Shown here in pieces: positions 39,728-48,085 of a stretch of DNA of 64,000 bases (positions within the stretch are counted from its first letter, which is position 1; each line of letters opens with the position of its first letter). The DNA comes from Paucibacter sp. KCTC 42545 (lineage in GTDB: Bacteria; Pseudomonadota; Gammaproteobacteria; Burkholderiales; Burkholderiaceae_C), in the NCBI RefSeq assembly GCF_001477625.1, contig NZ_CP013692.1, positions 1,364,001 through 1,428,000 on the forward strand, written 5' to 3'. A program made the position numbers and the translations under genes. The notes beneath the pieces are model-generated. The model did not search any database. It was not told where the DNA came from and worked only from the letters and a program-made list of their open reading frames with translations.

Positions 39728-42441
39728 GGCGCCGCCTCGCAAGTTTGCAGGAACTCCGCCAATGCTTGGGCGCGTTGACTCAGGCGGACGCTGGCGGTGG
39801 CTTGCCTGGCCGGGTCTTCGCTGCTGGCCAGCGCCGCCTGGCAGTGGTCGATCTTGGCGATCAGCCAGGTTTGGTAGAGGCGCTCGAACTGCTTCATCTG
39901 CGCCAAGCTCAGCCACAGCAAGCGGCAATGCAAATGCGCCGGGGCGGCTTGCATCGCCAGTTGGCGGGCCAGGGCGCGGAAGCGTGCATCGGCGCAGCGC
40001 GCCGTCCAAGCCGGGAAGACCAGGCTGATTTGGTGACTGAAGAAGGGCGGCAGCTTGTCGAGCTCAGCGTCTTGCTCGGGGCGCAAAAGCACATGCTCGA
40101 CCAGATGCAGGCCCTCGCAGTCGCGCTGCAGCTGGCAGGCGGCGGCGTGCAGTTGCAGGGCCAGGTCTTGCGCGGCGGCCAGGGTGCTGGCCTGGGCCAG
40201 CGTCAGCTGTTCATCGGGCAATTGCAGCAGCAGGTTGACCGGGCCCTGGTCCGTGCTCGCAAACTCAAAGTGTTCGGGCCACACGGAGGCGCGCAAGACG
40301 GCGGGCAACTGGGGGCCACGCAAGGCCGGGATGTGCTGAATCAGGGCGGGCCAGTCGGGCGCTTGGCTCAGGCGCAGATCTTGCGCGCGCAGCTGGGGGC
40401 CGTGATGACTGCGCGTGCTGCTGGCCGTGGGGCGCTGACGGTTTAGCTTGAGGGTGAGGGCGGCGGCGGCGGCTTCATGGAAGTCCAAGCCCAGGGCCTC
40501 CAGCGGTGCCAGCGCGCTGCACAAAGGGCGGCTGTGGCTGTGGGCGAAGGCCAGCTGCAGGCTCAAGCGTTGCTGCAAGACACTGGTATTGCTGCTGGTG
40601 TTGCTGTCTGTGCCCTGGGCGATGGAGCGGCGGCTGTAGTCGAAGGCCGCATGCCGGCCGGCGGTGAAGCGCAGCACATGGGCGGCCATCTCTTGTTTTC
40701 GGCTCAGCAAATGGGCGGCCCAGGCCTCGGGGCCGAAGTAGCAGGGCAGGCCTTGCAACTCGCTGAAATCCAGGGCCTCGCCGTGCAGGGCCAGCAGATG
40801 ATCGAGCACCCGCATCTGGCGCTCATGTTTGTCATCAGCCGCCGAGCTGAGCTGCGCTTCCAGCGCCTCGGGCGAGTCGAGGTAGAGCGAATCCATGCCG
40901 GCCAACTCTGCATCGCGCAGCAGCGCCCACCAGTAGCTGGGCTGAGCCCCGCTCATGTGGCTGTGTTCGCCATGCTTGGCCGACCTCTCCTTGTCGGTGG
41001 TGGCGCTGATGGCGTAGAGCTGCGGCAGGTGCTCGGCCTGCGCTTTGGCCTGCGCCAGCCATTGCTCCAACAAGGCCAGATAGCCGGTCCACTGCAGCCG
41101 GCCCGGGCCTTGCTGCTGGTAGATATAGGGCAGCTGCTGGCTGGCTGGGTAGTAGCTGGCATGGGCTTGCGCGCGCAATGCCGATGGGGGCGTTGCGCTA
41201 GGCCCGGCTATCTGCGCAGCCAGCGGCTGCAGCGCTTGCAGCGGCCGGCGCGCCGTTTGCACATCGCGCAGATGCCGCAGCAAGGCGTCGACCGGGAGTT
41301 GGACGCGGTTCTCTTCGCGCAAATAGGACTGATCGCTGCCGGGACTGCCTGCGCTGGATGCGCTGCCTTGGCGATAGACGCGCCAGCCTTGCAGATCGGC
41401 CGGGCTGCTGGGCCAGCGCAGGGCCAGGGCCCAGTCGCTGCCGCGCCAGTCCAGCATGGCCTCCGTTACCGTGGCGCCGTCCACCCGCAGGCTCAGGCGG
41501 GGCAGGCCCGCCACGCCTTCCAGGGCGCTGAGCCGGCGTGCCAGATCGCTGAGGTAGAGCTGAGGGGCGCGGCCTTGCTGCAGCGTGGCATCGTCGATGC
41601 GACCCAGGCTTTGCGGTGGACCGCTCTCGTCATCGGGATCCCGCAAGCCCTTGCTTGGGTTGACAGCTTGGCGCTGCGGGCGGGCGGCGATGAGGTCGTC
41701 GCAGCGCAGCATGGCCTCGCCCAGCAGATCCAGCAGGTCGCGGCTGCCTTGCACCTGGATCTGCAGGTCGATTTCCAGCCAGCGCGGGCGCAGGGCTTGC
41801 GGCATGCCTTGCAGGTCTTCGCCCAGATTGCGTTGCGACCAATAGGCGCGCGCCAAGCTTCTGGCTTGGGCGTGGGCTTGGTCGGGAGCCGTAGGTATGG
41901 CTGCACCAGGGCCTGATGGTTTGGCGGCCGCGCTGCCCAGCAAGCTCAGGCGCCACAGGCCCAGGCCGGTGCCGCCGGCGTCGCGCAGGGCGCGAATATT
42001 GAGCTGGCGGGCGCCGGGCAACATCTCATGCAGGCTGCGCTGATAGTCGTCTTCGCTGCAGGGCCGGCAGTGCAGCACGGCAGGCGCCGGGTGCAGGGCG
42101 TAGTCTTGCCAGTCTTGGGCGCTGGCGGCCTGATCCAAGCCCAGCAGTTCGGGCACGCTGCGCTCAGCGTTGTAGATGTCTTCGGTGAGCGCGTAGCACA
42201 TCACTTCCAGCAGGCTAACGCCGGGATCGTGCAGGTTGTAATCGGTCCACAGCTCGCCGCTGGCGGCCTGCGCATGGGCAATGGCTTGCTGGCGCAGCGC
42301 ATCGAAGCTCAGCGCGCTGGGGTCAGTGGTGTCGGCGGGGCTTGGGGTCGAGGCGAAATGGGCCGCCAGCTCGCCCAGCGGCGCATCGGTCTGGCGTGAC
42401 CATGGCGCCAGCCTGGCGATGCTGCTGAGGCTGCGCGTCAT
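39724..42441 (-). CDS. eCIS baseplate protein (Afp12/Pvc12-like)
   Basis: The start is the ATG at 42441 (MTRSLSSIARLAPWSRQ), overlapping the preceding gene by four bases. The 905-residue product contains LSFDALRQQAIAHAQAASGE followed by LWTDYNLHDPGVSLLEVMCY, the widely conserved opening of Afp12/gp6-like wedge proteins (W-T-D-Y-N-x-H-D-P-G). A long middle of mixed beta strands and a C-terminal part with LVEHVLLRPE and FFSHQISLVFPAW follow; both phrases are standard for this family. It forms the baseplate wedge with the product of the gene at 43301. Confidence 0.92.
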   Translation of the reverse strand: MTRSLSSIARLAPWSRQTDAPLGELAAHFASTPSPADTTDPSALSFDALRQQAIAHAQAASGELWTDYNLHDPGVSLLEVMCYALTEDIYNAERSVPELLGLDQAASAQDWQDYALHPAPAVLHCRPCSEDDYQRSLHEMLPGARQLNIRALRDAGGTGLGLWRLSLLGSAAAKPSGPGAAIPTAPDQAHAQARSLARAYWSQRNLGEDLQGMPQALRPRWLEIDLQIQVQGSRDLLDLLGEAMLRCDDLIAARPQRQAVNPSKGLRDPDDESGPPQSLGRIDDATLQQGRAPQLYLSDLARRLSALEGVAGLPRLSLRVDGATVTEAMLDWRGSDWALALRWPSSPADLQGWRVYRQGSASSAGSPGSDQSYLREENRVQLPVDALLRHLRDVQTARRPLQALQPLAAQIAGPSATPPSALRAQAHASYYPASQQLPYIYQQQGPGRLQWTGYLALLEQWLAQAKAQAEHLPQLYAISATTDKERSAKHGEHSHMSGAQPSYWWALLRDAELAGMDSLYLDSPEALEAQLSSAADDKHERQMRVLDHLLALHGEALDFSELQGLPCYFGPEAWAAHLLSRKQEMAAHVLRFTAGRHAAFDYSRRSIAQGTDSNTSSNTSVLQQRLSLQLAFAHSHSRPLCSALAPLEALGLDFHEAAAAALTLKLNRQRPTASSTRSHHGPQLRAQDLRLSQAPDWPALIQHIPALRGPQLPAVLRASVWPEHFEFASTDQGPVNLLLQLPDEQLTLAQASTLAAAQDLALQLHAAACQLQRDCEGLHLVEHVLLRPEQDAELDKLPPFFSHQISLVFPAWTARCADARFRALARQLAMQAAPAHLHCRLLWLSLAQMKQFERLYQTWLIAKIDHCQAALASSEDPARQATASVRLSQRAQALAEFLQTCEAAP

Positions 42442-43304
42442 GGCGAGGCTCCGTGCTGATCTGCAGCTGCTGCTGCGCTTGCTTGCCCAGCAGGCGCGTC
42501 GGGCGCTTTGCCGCCCATCAGCGGGTCGAACCAAAGCTGGGTCAGCTGCACCTTGATCTGGCGGCCCTTGCCGAAGTTGCAGGCGCTGCGGATTTCCAGC
42601 CGGTAGCGCGCGTTCTCACCACTCGTGCCTTTCCAGCGCACTTCCAGACGGTCGCAGCGCCGGCCCCACCAGGCCTGGGTCTGGCGGATGCCGCGCCGGC
42701 ATTGGAAGCGGCCGCGCAGCCAGTCGAAAAACTCGTCAAAGCGCCCGCCAAACCAGCCACCGCCGGGGTTGAACGCGTTCAGCGCGATGGCGTGCAGCAG
42801 GCCGAAATGCCCACTGCCCAAGAGGCCGGCGCCGGCCACCACTTCAAAGCCCTGGCAGCCTTCGAGTTCTTCGGTCAGGGGCTGCCATTTGCCATTGGCA
42901 AGCGCTGTTTTGACCGCGTAGCTGCCGACCCGCCCGCTGCTGCGCACGGCGCCCTGCACATCCAGGGCGGCCTGGGGCTGCAGGGTGCCGACGCCAACAC
43001 CTTGCTCGCGGTTGAGGCAGAGCTGGGGTTGTTCTTCATTGCCGCTGTGCAGCAGCAACTGGTCGGCATCTTTGCTCAGGCTGACGCGCCAGCGGGGCAT
43101 GGCGGGGTCTTGCTCGCGGTAGAAGCTTTGCAGGTGGTGGTAGCCGTAGGGTGCGTAGATCTCATCGCCGTTCTTGACGGATTTGCTGAAGCCCTCGTCG
43201 CTCATATTCAGCATCGAGTCGATCAGCTCGGCGAAATGCTCCTGCGTCGGCAGCTTGCCGTCCGAGAAATAGTTCTTCAGGGTCTCGCGGTTCTTGCCTT
43301 TCAT
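42438..43304 (-). CDS. Conserved eCIS fibre/adhesin-like protein
   Basis: A 288-residue protein starting MKGKNRETLKNYFSDGKLPT and continuing FAELIDSMLNMSDEGFSK. I know this head from eCIS clusters of many phyla, always next to the baseplate genes. It is followed by NREQGVGVGTLQPQAALDVQ, the phrase found at the root of phage and autotransporter-like fibres, and by VGSYAVKTALANGKWQPLTE. The second half (FEVVAGAGLLGSGHFGLLHA) resembles a beta-sandwich receptor-binding head. The cluster has no other fibre gene (no Afp13), so this is the likeliest surface-recognition protein. It overlaps both neighbours by four bases. Confidence 0.75.
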   Translation of the reverse strand: MKGKNRETLKNYFSDGKLPTQEHFAELIDSMLNMSDEGFSKSVKNGDEIYAPYGYHHLQSFYREQDPAMPRWRVSLSKDADQLLLHSGNEEQPQLCLNREQGVGVGTLQPQAALDVQGAVRSSGRVGSYAVKTALANGKWQPLTEELEGCQGFEVVAGAGLLGSGHFGLLHAIALNAFNPGGGWFGGRFDEFFDWLRGRFQCRRGIRQTQAWWGRRCDRLEVRWKGTSGENARYRLEIRSACNFGKGRQIKVQLTQLWFDPLMGGKAPDAPAGQASAAAAADQHGASP

Positions 43305-46300
43305 GCACCGGCCCTCCCGATGATGAAGCTGCCACCCAGGCTGAGCCGGCCCAGGCCGCTGACTTGCGGGCCGCGGCGGCCGGGCTCGGGCTCAAGATCG
43401 AGCTGGTGGCCGCGGGTGGGCAGGGCCAGGCTGCAATCTCTGAAGGGCCTGACGACCTGGTTCGCGGCGTGCGCGGCGGTGTCACGCAGCTGGTAGCGGC
43501 CGCTGTCGTCACGCACGATTTGCAGCAGCGAGACCTGGCCCACCGTGTCGACCGCGTCTTGTGCGCGCAGATGGGCTTCCACCTCATCGCTGCGCAAGCT
43601 CCAGTCGAAGCGGGCGGTGATGCCGCTGGGCCGCCAGGGCGAGAGGTAGTCGCGCAAGATCTGGTTGAGCTGGCGCAAGCGATCCCCGGCCTGCACGCCG
43701 CGCTTGAGTCGCAGTGCGCAGCGCACCTGGATGCGCTCGTAGCTGGCATTGCGAACGATGATGCGCGCGCCGGGCGCGCAGCGCTGGGCCAGGAACTGCT
43801 GGATGCGGGTGAGGGTGGCGGCGTCGAGGCGGCGCGCTTCGGTGCCGTCCTCGGCGGCGCTGCCAAGGTTGACGATGGCTGCCGGCACCACGGTGACGAC
43901 GATGCAGCCCGCTGCCTCCGCGCCTGCGCCGGCCTGACCCTGGGGCTGGCAGCGCAGCTTGAAGACTTCGGGAAAGGCTTGCAGCACCAGGCGCTCGACA
44001 TCCCAAGGCGTGCTGGCGCGGCCGCGGTGGCGCAGGCGTTCCGCGGCTCGGGTACGCAGCTGGCTGAGGTCTTCGGCCGGGCGCGCGCCGAAAGAGGCCA
44101 GTGGCTGCTGGATGCTTTGCAGGCCGGGCAGTGGCGCATGGCTGGCTTTGATGCTGCCGGGGGGCAGGCTGGTGTCGTCCGCGCTGGCTGGCTTGTTTGC
44201 GGAGGCAGCTGCAGCAAGGCCATCCCGTGCCGGCACAACACGGCGGGCGCTGATGGCTTGGGCCCACAAGCCTTGCAGCGGGGCCAGGCGGTCCAGCTGG
44301 CTGTCAGCCCCCAGGCGCAGCCAGAACAAGCCGGGCGGCAGATCGGGGCAGCCCTGACTCAGGCCGCTGGGCAGATCCAGCATCACCAGGCCGGTGCGCA
44401 GCAGGCCCAGCGTGCTGTCCAGCAAAACCCGGTGCGGCTCCAGCTCGCGCCAGCCCTCGCTGCACCAGGCGGCCCAGCTGAATTGGCGCGGCGCAGCCAG
44501 CTCGCCGGGGCTGTCTTGCGCGGCGGTGGCTTGCAGCTGGAACAGCAAGCTCAGCACCCCGCTGGCCTCGGGCGCAGCGCCCTCCAGTGCCGGCGCGGCC
44601 AGGCCGATCAGCAGCTGCCCGGCATGGGCCCAGTGCTGCAGCACCGGGCTGCCGCCCTTGCTTCCCCCTAGACCGAGGCGCAGCGGGCTCATGCCGAAGG
44701 GGGTGAGGTGGATCAGCTCGCTATTGGCCGCGGCGGGGTTGATGGTTTCGGAGGCGCGATAGCTCAGGCTGAAGCCGTCCAGGCAAGGCGTGTAGGGCTC
44801 GGCCGGCAGGGCCGCCGGCTGCAGGCCGCGGCCCAGCTTGGCGCGGGCATTCTGGCTCAGCACCTCAGTCAGCAGGCGGGGATAGAGGGCGTGGCCGAAG
44901 GCTTGCGGCGGCTCGGCCAGGCTCAGGCGGAAAAAGCCTTGCTGGCTGGACAGCTTGTAGATGAACTCCTGGCCCGCGGCCAGCAGATGCGGGCGATGCG
45001 GGCGATGCAGGCGCAGCAGATCGGCCTTGGCCAGCATGAGCTCTGCACCGGCAAAGTCGAGGTTGGCGGCGCTGCCCGAACTGTCTGCCAGGCTTGCATT
45101 GCTCGTCATGCCAAAAAGACATTGCGGCGGGCTCAGCGCCTCTCGCCAGCGCCCACCCGAGAGCACACTGAGCTGGCATTTGAAGCGCTCGGCATCCCAA
45201 GGCCCCTCGGGGTAGCCTTGGTAGTGCGCGGCCAGATCCAGCCGATTGCCGACGCTGGGCAGGCCGCTCCAGTGCAGCTTCAGTGTCAGGCTTTCGAGGG
45301 GCTTGCTGAGCAATTCTCGGTGGCTGAAGACGAGATAGTCGCTGTGCTTGGGCAAGGGCCCGAAGGGTTGGAAGGGTTTGCTGGGGTCAAGCCGGCCGAG
45401 CTGGTTGTGCAGCTGCAAATTGCGCAGCTCGCTGGCCTGCACCTGCAAGTCCACCAAGTCCAGCTGCAGCTGCTGCATCAGGCTGGCGCCGAACATGCGG
45501 CTCTGGTTTTGCAAGCGCAGCTGCAGCACCGGCAGTGCCGGCCAGCCGGCGCCATGCTGCTCGGGCACGCAGGCGCACAGCGGCGGCTGATCGGGGCGCA
45601 AGCTCAGGGTGAAGCAGATTTGGCCCGCGCCTGGCGGCTGCTGGGGCCTTGTCGTCTTTGCTTTCGCTTCCCCCTCCGGCTTCTTGTGTTCGGCGGGCTG
45701 CAGGCCGACGAAGAACTCGTCATCGATGCGCAGCCAGCCCTCGGGCACGCTGACCTGGGCTTGCCACATGCCGCGCAGCAGACGCTCGAAGATCAGCTCG
45801 CGCTGCGGCGCTGGCGCCAGCGCTCTAGCGCCAGATGGCGATTCAGCCGAATCCCCTGGCGCCCCGGCGGCCCGCTTGCGCAAGGGGAAAAGCAGCGAGA
45901 GCGGATCATCCACATCCACCTCGGCGCGCGCACTTTGCGCCAAGACCTTGCCGACGTGCGCTTGCAGCTCGCTCAAGTCCGCGCCTGCCAGCGCCATGCC
46001 CGGGTCGCATAGCCAAGCGGCCAGCAAGCGGCCCAGCGCTTGGTACAGCTCAGGCGCTTGCTCACACGCATGGCAGCGCGCCAGCAGCGCGGCGAGCCCG
46101 CCCTCGCTTTGCGCCGGGTGGCGCAGGCGCAAGCGCACTTCGATCTCACGCTGCCCTTCGCTCAGGGCCAGCAAGGGCGAAGCAATCGCCAAACCTTGGC
46201 GGGCATCAGCCGCGCCCGGCCCCTTGGCGCCGCCCAGCACGGGCCAGCTCGGCGCGCGCGGCTGCGCGGCATCACTGGGGCTGGCCAGTGGGATGTCGGT

Positions 46301-47338
46301 GGCCACCGCGCGGGTGGCATAGCCGAACTCCAGCTCGGGCGAGATCATGGGGCTACTCTCCAGCCGCAGTGTCAGCAGGCGCACCACTTGCAGATTGCTC
46401 AGCTCCAGGGCTTGCTCGGCCCGGAAGAGCGGGGCCTGGCCGGCGGCGTTCTTGGCGGCGACGAAGAGCGTGTCCGGCGTGATCTCCACCGGCTTGGCGA
46501 AGCGCGGGTCACGGCTCAGGATCAGGTGCACCCGGTCGGGCTCGGCCGCGCGCAGCGCAAAGCCCAGGCGTTCGCGGTAGTAGAAATCGGTCAGCCGTTC
46601 CCCGAAGCGATTGAGTGGCGCGCGGCTGCGCTGGATCAGTTGCAGATGCGCCAGCAGCAAACCCATGGCGGGCTCATGCCGCCCGCTACACAGGCTGCCA
46701 GGCAAGGCGGCCTCGGCCAGGCGGGCGAACTGGCGCAGCGCCCGGCACAAGCCCAGCCAGAGCTGGCGCAGATCGCGCTGCGCTGAACTGGCGCTGCTCC
46801 CACTAGCGCTTGCCGGCGGCTTGCTGATGGCGGGCCAGTTGCGTTGCCAACTCGGGTGTAGCCCAAGCAGCGCGGACTCGGCCTCGCTCCCAGGCGCTTG
46901 CTGCAACTCGGCGTGCGCCAGGGCCGCGGACAGCAAGGGCCCGAGGTCCACGCTGATGCGCAGCTGCATGGCCTGATTGAGCGCCAGTTCGGGCGCTTGC
47001 GTTTGCAGGCTGTGGCACCAGCGGTTGATTTGCTGGATCAGGCCCAGGCAATGCTGCCACTGCTGGGGCGGCGCGATCCAGGCAAAGTCGGCCAGCACGC
47101 GGGCCTCCAGGCGCTCGATCTGAAAGGCGGCAATCTCGGCCAGGATGAAGCTGCTGTCCTGCGCCAGCGCCTCGGCCCAGCTGCCGCCGAGATGGCCACG
47201 CCCATCGGCAAAGGCGAGCTGCCCGGCCTGCAGCAAAGCCAGTCGCAAGCGCAGCGCCAGCGGCCACTCATCTGGGCAGAAATAGCCGGGCAGCAGCGCA
47301 GGGCTGAGCCGCTCGTCTTGTTGGGTGCCCGCGCGCAT
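43301..47338 (-). CDS. eCIS baseplate J-like protein (Afp11/Pvc11-like)
   Basis: A large baseplate subunit of 1345 residues. The N-terminus (LLPGYFCPDEWPLALRLRLA and ALAQDSSFILAEIAAFQIER) matches Afp11 heads. The middle is long and beta-rich, with several loops rich in Ala/Gly/Gln. The C-terminal 250 residues carry the J-type core: RAAERLRHRGRASTPWDVER followed by LVLQAFPEVFKLRC, then VTVVPAAIVNLG and RIQVRCALRLKRG. Gene length is at the upper end for this protein. It follows the gp25 gene after 18 bases and couples to the adhesin-like gene by ATGA. Confidence 0.92.
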   Translation of the reverse strand: MRAGTQQDERLSPALLPGYFCPDEWPLALRLRLALLQAGQLAFADGRGHLGGSWAEALAQDSSFILAEIAAFQIERLEARVLADFAWIAPPQQWQHCLGLIQQINRWCHSLQTQAPELALNQAMQLRISVDLGPLLSAALAHAELQQAPGSEAESALLGLHPSWQRNWPAISKPPASASGSSASSAQRDLRQLWLGLCRALRQFARLAEAALPGSLCSGRHEPAMGLLLAHLQLIQRSRAPLNRFGERLTDFYYRERLGFALRAAEPDRVHLILSRDPRFAKPVEITPDTLFVAAKNAAGQAPLFRAEQALELSNLQVVRLLTLRLESSPMISPELEFGYATRAVATDIPLASPSDAAQPRAPSWPVLGGAKGPGAADARQGLAIASPLLALSEGQREIEVRLRLRHPAQSEGGLAALLARCHACEQAPELYQALGRLLAAWLCDPGMALAGADLSELQAHVGKVLAQSARAEVDVDDPLSLLFPLRKRAAGAPGDSAESPSGARALAPAPQRELIFERLLRGMWQAQVSVPEGWLRIDDEFFVGLQPAEHKKPEGEAKAKTTRPQQPPGAGQICFTLSLRPDQPPLCACVPEQHGAGWPALPVLQLRLQNQSRMFGASLMQQLQLDLVDLQVQASELRNLQLHNQLGRLDPSKPFQPFGPLPKHSDYLVFSHRELLSKPLESLTLKLHWSGLPSVGNRLDLAAHYQGYPEGPWDAERFKCQLSVLSGGRWREALSPPQCLFGMTSNASLADSSGSAANLDFAGAELMLAKADLLRLHRPHRPHLLAAGQEFIYKLSSQQGFFRLSLAEPPQAFGHALYPRLLTEVLSQNARAKLGRGLQPAALPAEPYTPCLDGFSLSYRASETINPAAANSELIHLTPFGMSPLRLGLGGSKGGSPVLQHWAHAGQLLIGLAAPALEGAAPEASGVLSLLFQLQATAAQDSPGELAAPRQFSWAAWCSEGWRELEPHRVLLDSTLGLLRTGLVMLDLPSGLSQGCPDLPPGLFWLRLGADSQLDRLAPLQGLWAQAISARRVVPARDGLAAAASANKPASADDTSLPPGSIKASHAPLPGLQSIQQPLASFGARPAEDLSQLRTRAAERLRHRGRASTPWDVERLVLQAFPEVFKLRCQPQGQAGAGAEAAGCIVVTVVPAAIVNLGSAAEDGTEARRLDAATLTRIQQFLAQRCAPGARIIVRNASYERIQVRCALRLKRGVQAGDRLRQLNQILRDYLSPWRPSGITARFDWSLRSDEVEAHLRAQDAVDTVGQVSLLQIVRDDSGRYQLRDTAAHAANQVVRPFRDCSLALPTRGHQLDLEPEPGRRGPQVSGLGRLSLGGSFIIGRAGA

Positions 47339-47356
47339 GCTGTGTGTGCTGGCGGC

Positions 47357-47764
47357 TTAGACGGCCCGCACCGGGTTGGAGGCCTGGTCCAGATACAGCG
47401 GGTAGACCAGGTTGTGGCGGGTGTTGGTGCTGCGCACCCGGTAGATCAGCTGCAGCTGCAGGCAGGCCCAATCCTGCTCGGAGATATGGGCGTCGATCTG
47501 CTCCAGCTCCACCCGGGGCTCGAAGAACATCACGGCTTTTTGCAGCATGTCCTTGGCTTCGGTGAGGGTCTGCTCATTGAGTTCGGCAAACACCAGGCGG
47601 TGCAGATAGGTGCCGTAGCTGGGCTGCATGACGCGCTCGCCGCAGCGGGTGGCGAGCAGGATGCGCAGGCTCTCCTGAATGTCTGCCAGGTCTTCCACCA
47701 TCAGCACCGATCGCTTGGCGTCAAAGCGTGGCGGGAAGCTCCATCCGCGGCCCAGAAACGACAT
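47357..47764 (-). CDS. eCIS baseplate gp25-like protein (Afp9/Pvc9)
   Basis: The start at 47764 (MSFLGRGWSFPPRFD) has a clear GGAGG seven bases upstream. The 135-residue product contains EDLADIQESLRILLATRCGE, RVMQPSYGTYLHRLVFAELN and FEPRVELEQIDA: the E-P-R motif is the core binding motif of gp25/W-gpW proteins, which nucleate sheath polymerisation on the baseplate. It lies after the PAAR gene, whereas in Afp/PVC it stands before it. Confidence 0.94.
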   Translation of the reverse strand: MSFLGRGWSFPPRFDAKRSVLMVEDLADIQESLRILLATRCGERVMQPSYGTYLHRLVFAELNEQTLTEAKDMLQKAVMFFEPRVELEQIDAHISEQDWACLQLQLIYRVRSTNTRHNLVYPLYLDQASNPVRAV

Positions 47765-47766
47765 CA

Positions 47767-48066
47767 CTAACCTCCAATCATGACGGTGAAGCAGCCCAGC
47801 GCCACATTGCCGCCATGGGCTGTGGGGTCGCCGACGCGGGCGGCCGGCTTGGAGCCGATCATGACCGTGGTGGAACCCATCACGATGCTGTCCGGTGGGC
47901 CCACGCAAACCGCGTTGTCGCCGACCACCGCTGCCGGCAATTTGCCGATCAGCACCGTGGGCACGCCGGGCCCGATGACCGGGCCGCCGACATGCGGAAT
48001 CGGCGGCAGGCCAGGCGTCTGCATGGGGCAGACATGTAGATCGGTGAGGCGGGCGGCGGGTGGCAT
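47767..48066 (-). CDS. eCIS PAAR spike-tip protein (Afp10-like)
   Basis: A 99-residue protein made of the PAAR fold: MPPAARLTDLHVCPM, VGGPVIGPGVPTVLIGKLPA, AVVGDNAVCVGPPDSIVMGS and ARVGDPTAHGGNVALGC. The cysteine/histidine set (H11, C13, C54, H83, C90 by reading) would bind the zinc that sharpens the tip. It caps the VgrG-like trimer. No C-terminal toxin extension is present. Confidence 0.93.
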   Translation of the reverse strand: MPPAARLTDLHVCPMQTPGLPPIPHVGGPVIGPGVPTVLIGKLPAAVVGDNAVCVGPPDSIVMGSTTVMIGSKPAARVGDPTAHGGNVALGCFTVMIGG

Positions 48067-48085
48067 GGCTTGGCTCCATCGTGCG

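Noticed and set aside
40477..41916. 479-residue plus-strand frame across the Afp12-like gene, and similar frames at 42453-43496, 43364-44671 and 44708-46012
   Set aside because: They are mirror frames of the baseplate genes, caused by strong third-position GC. None has recognisable domains or ribosome sites.
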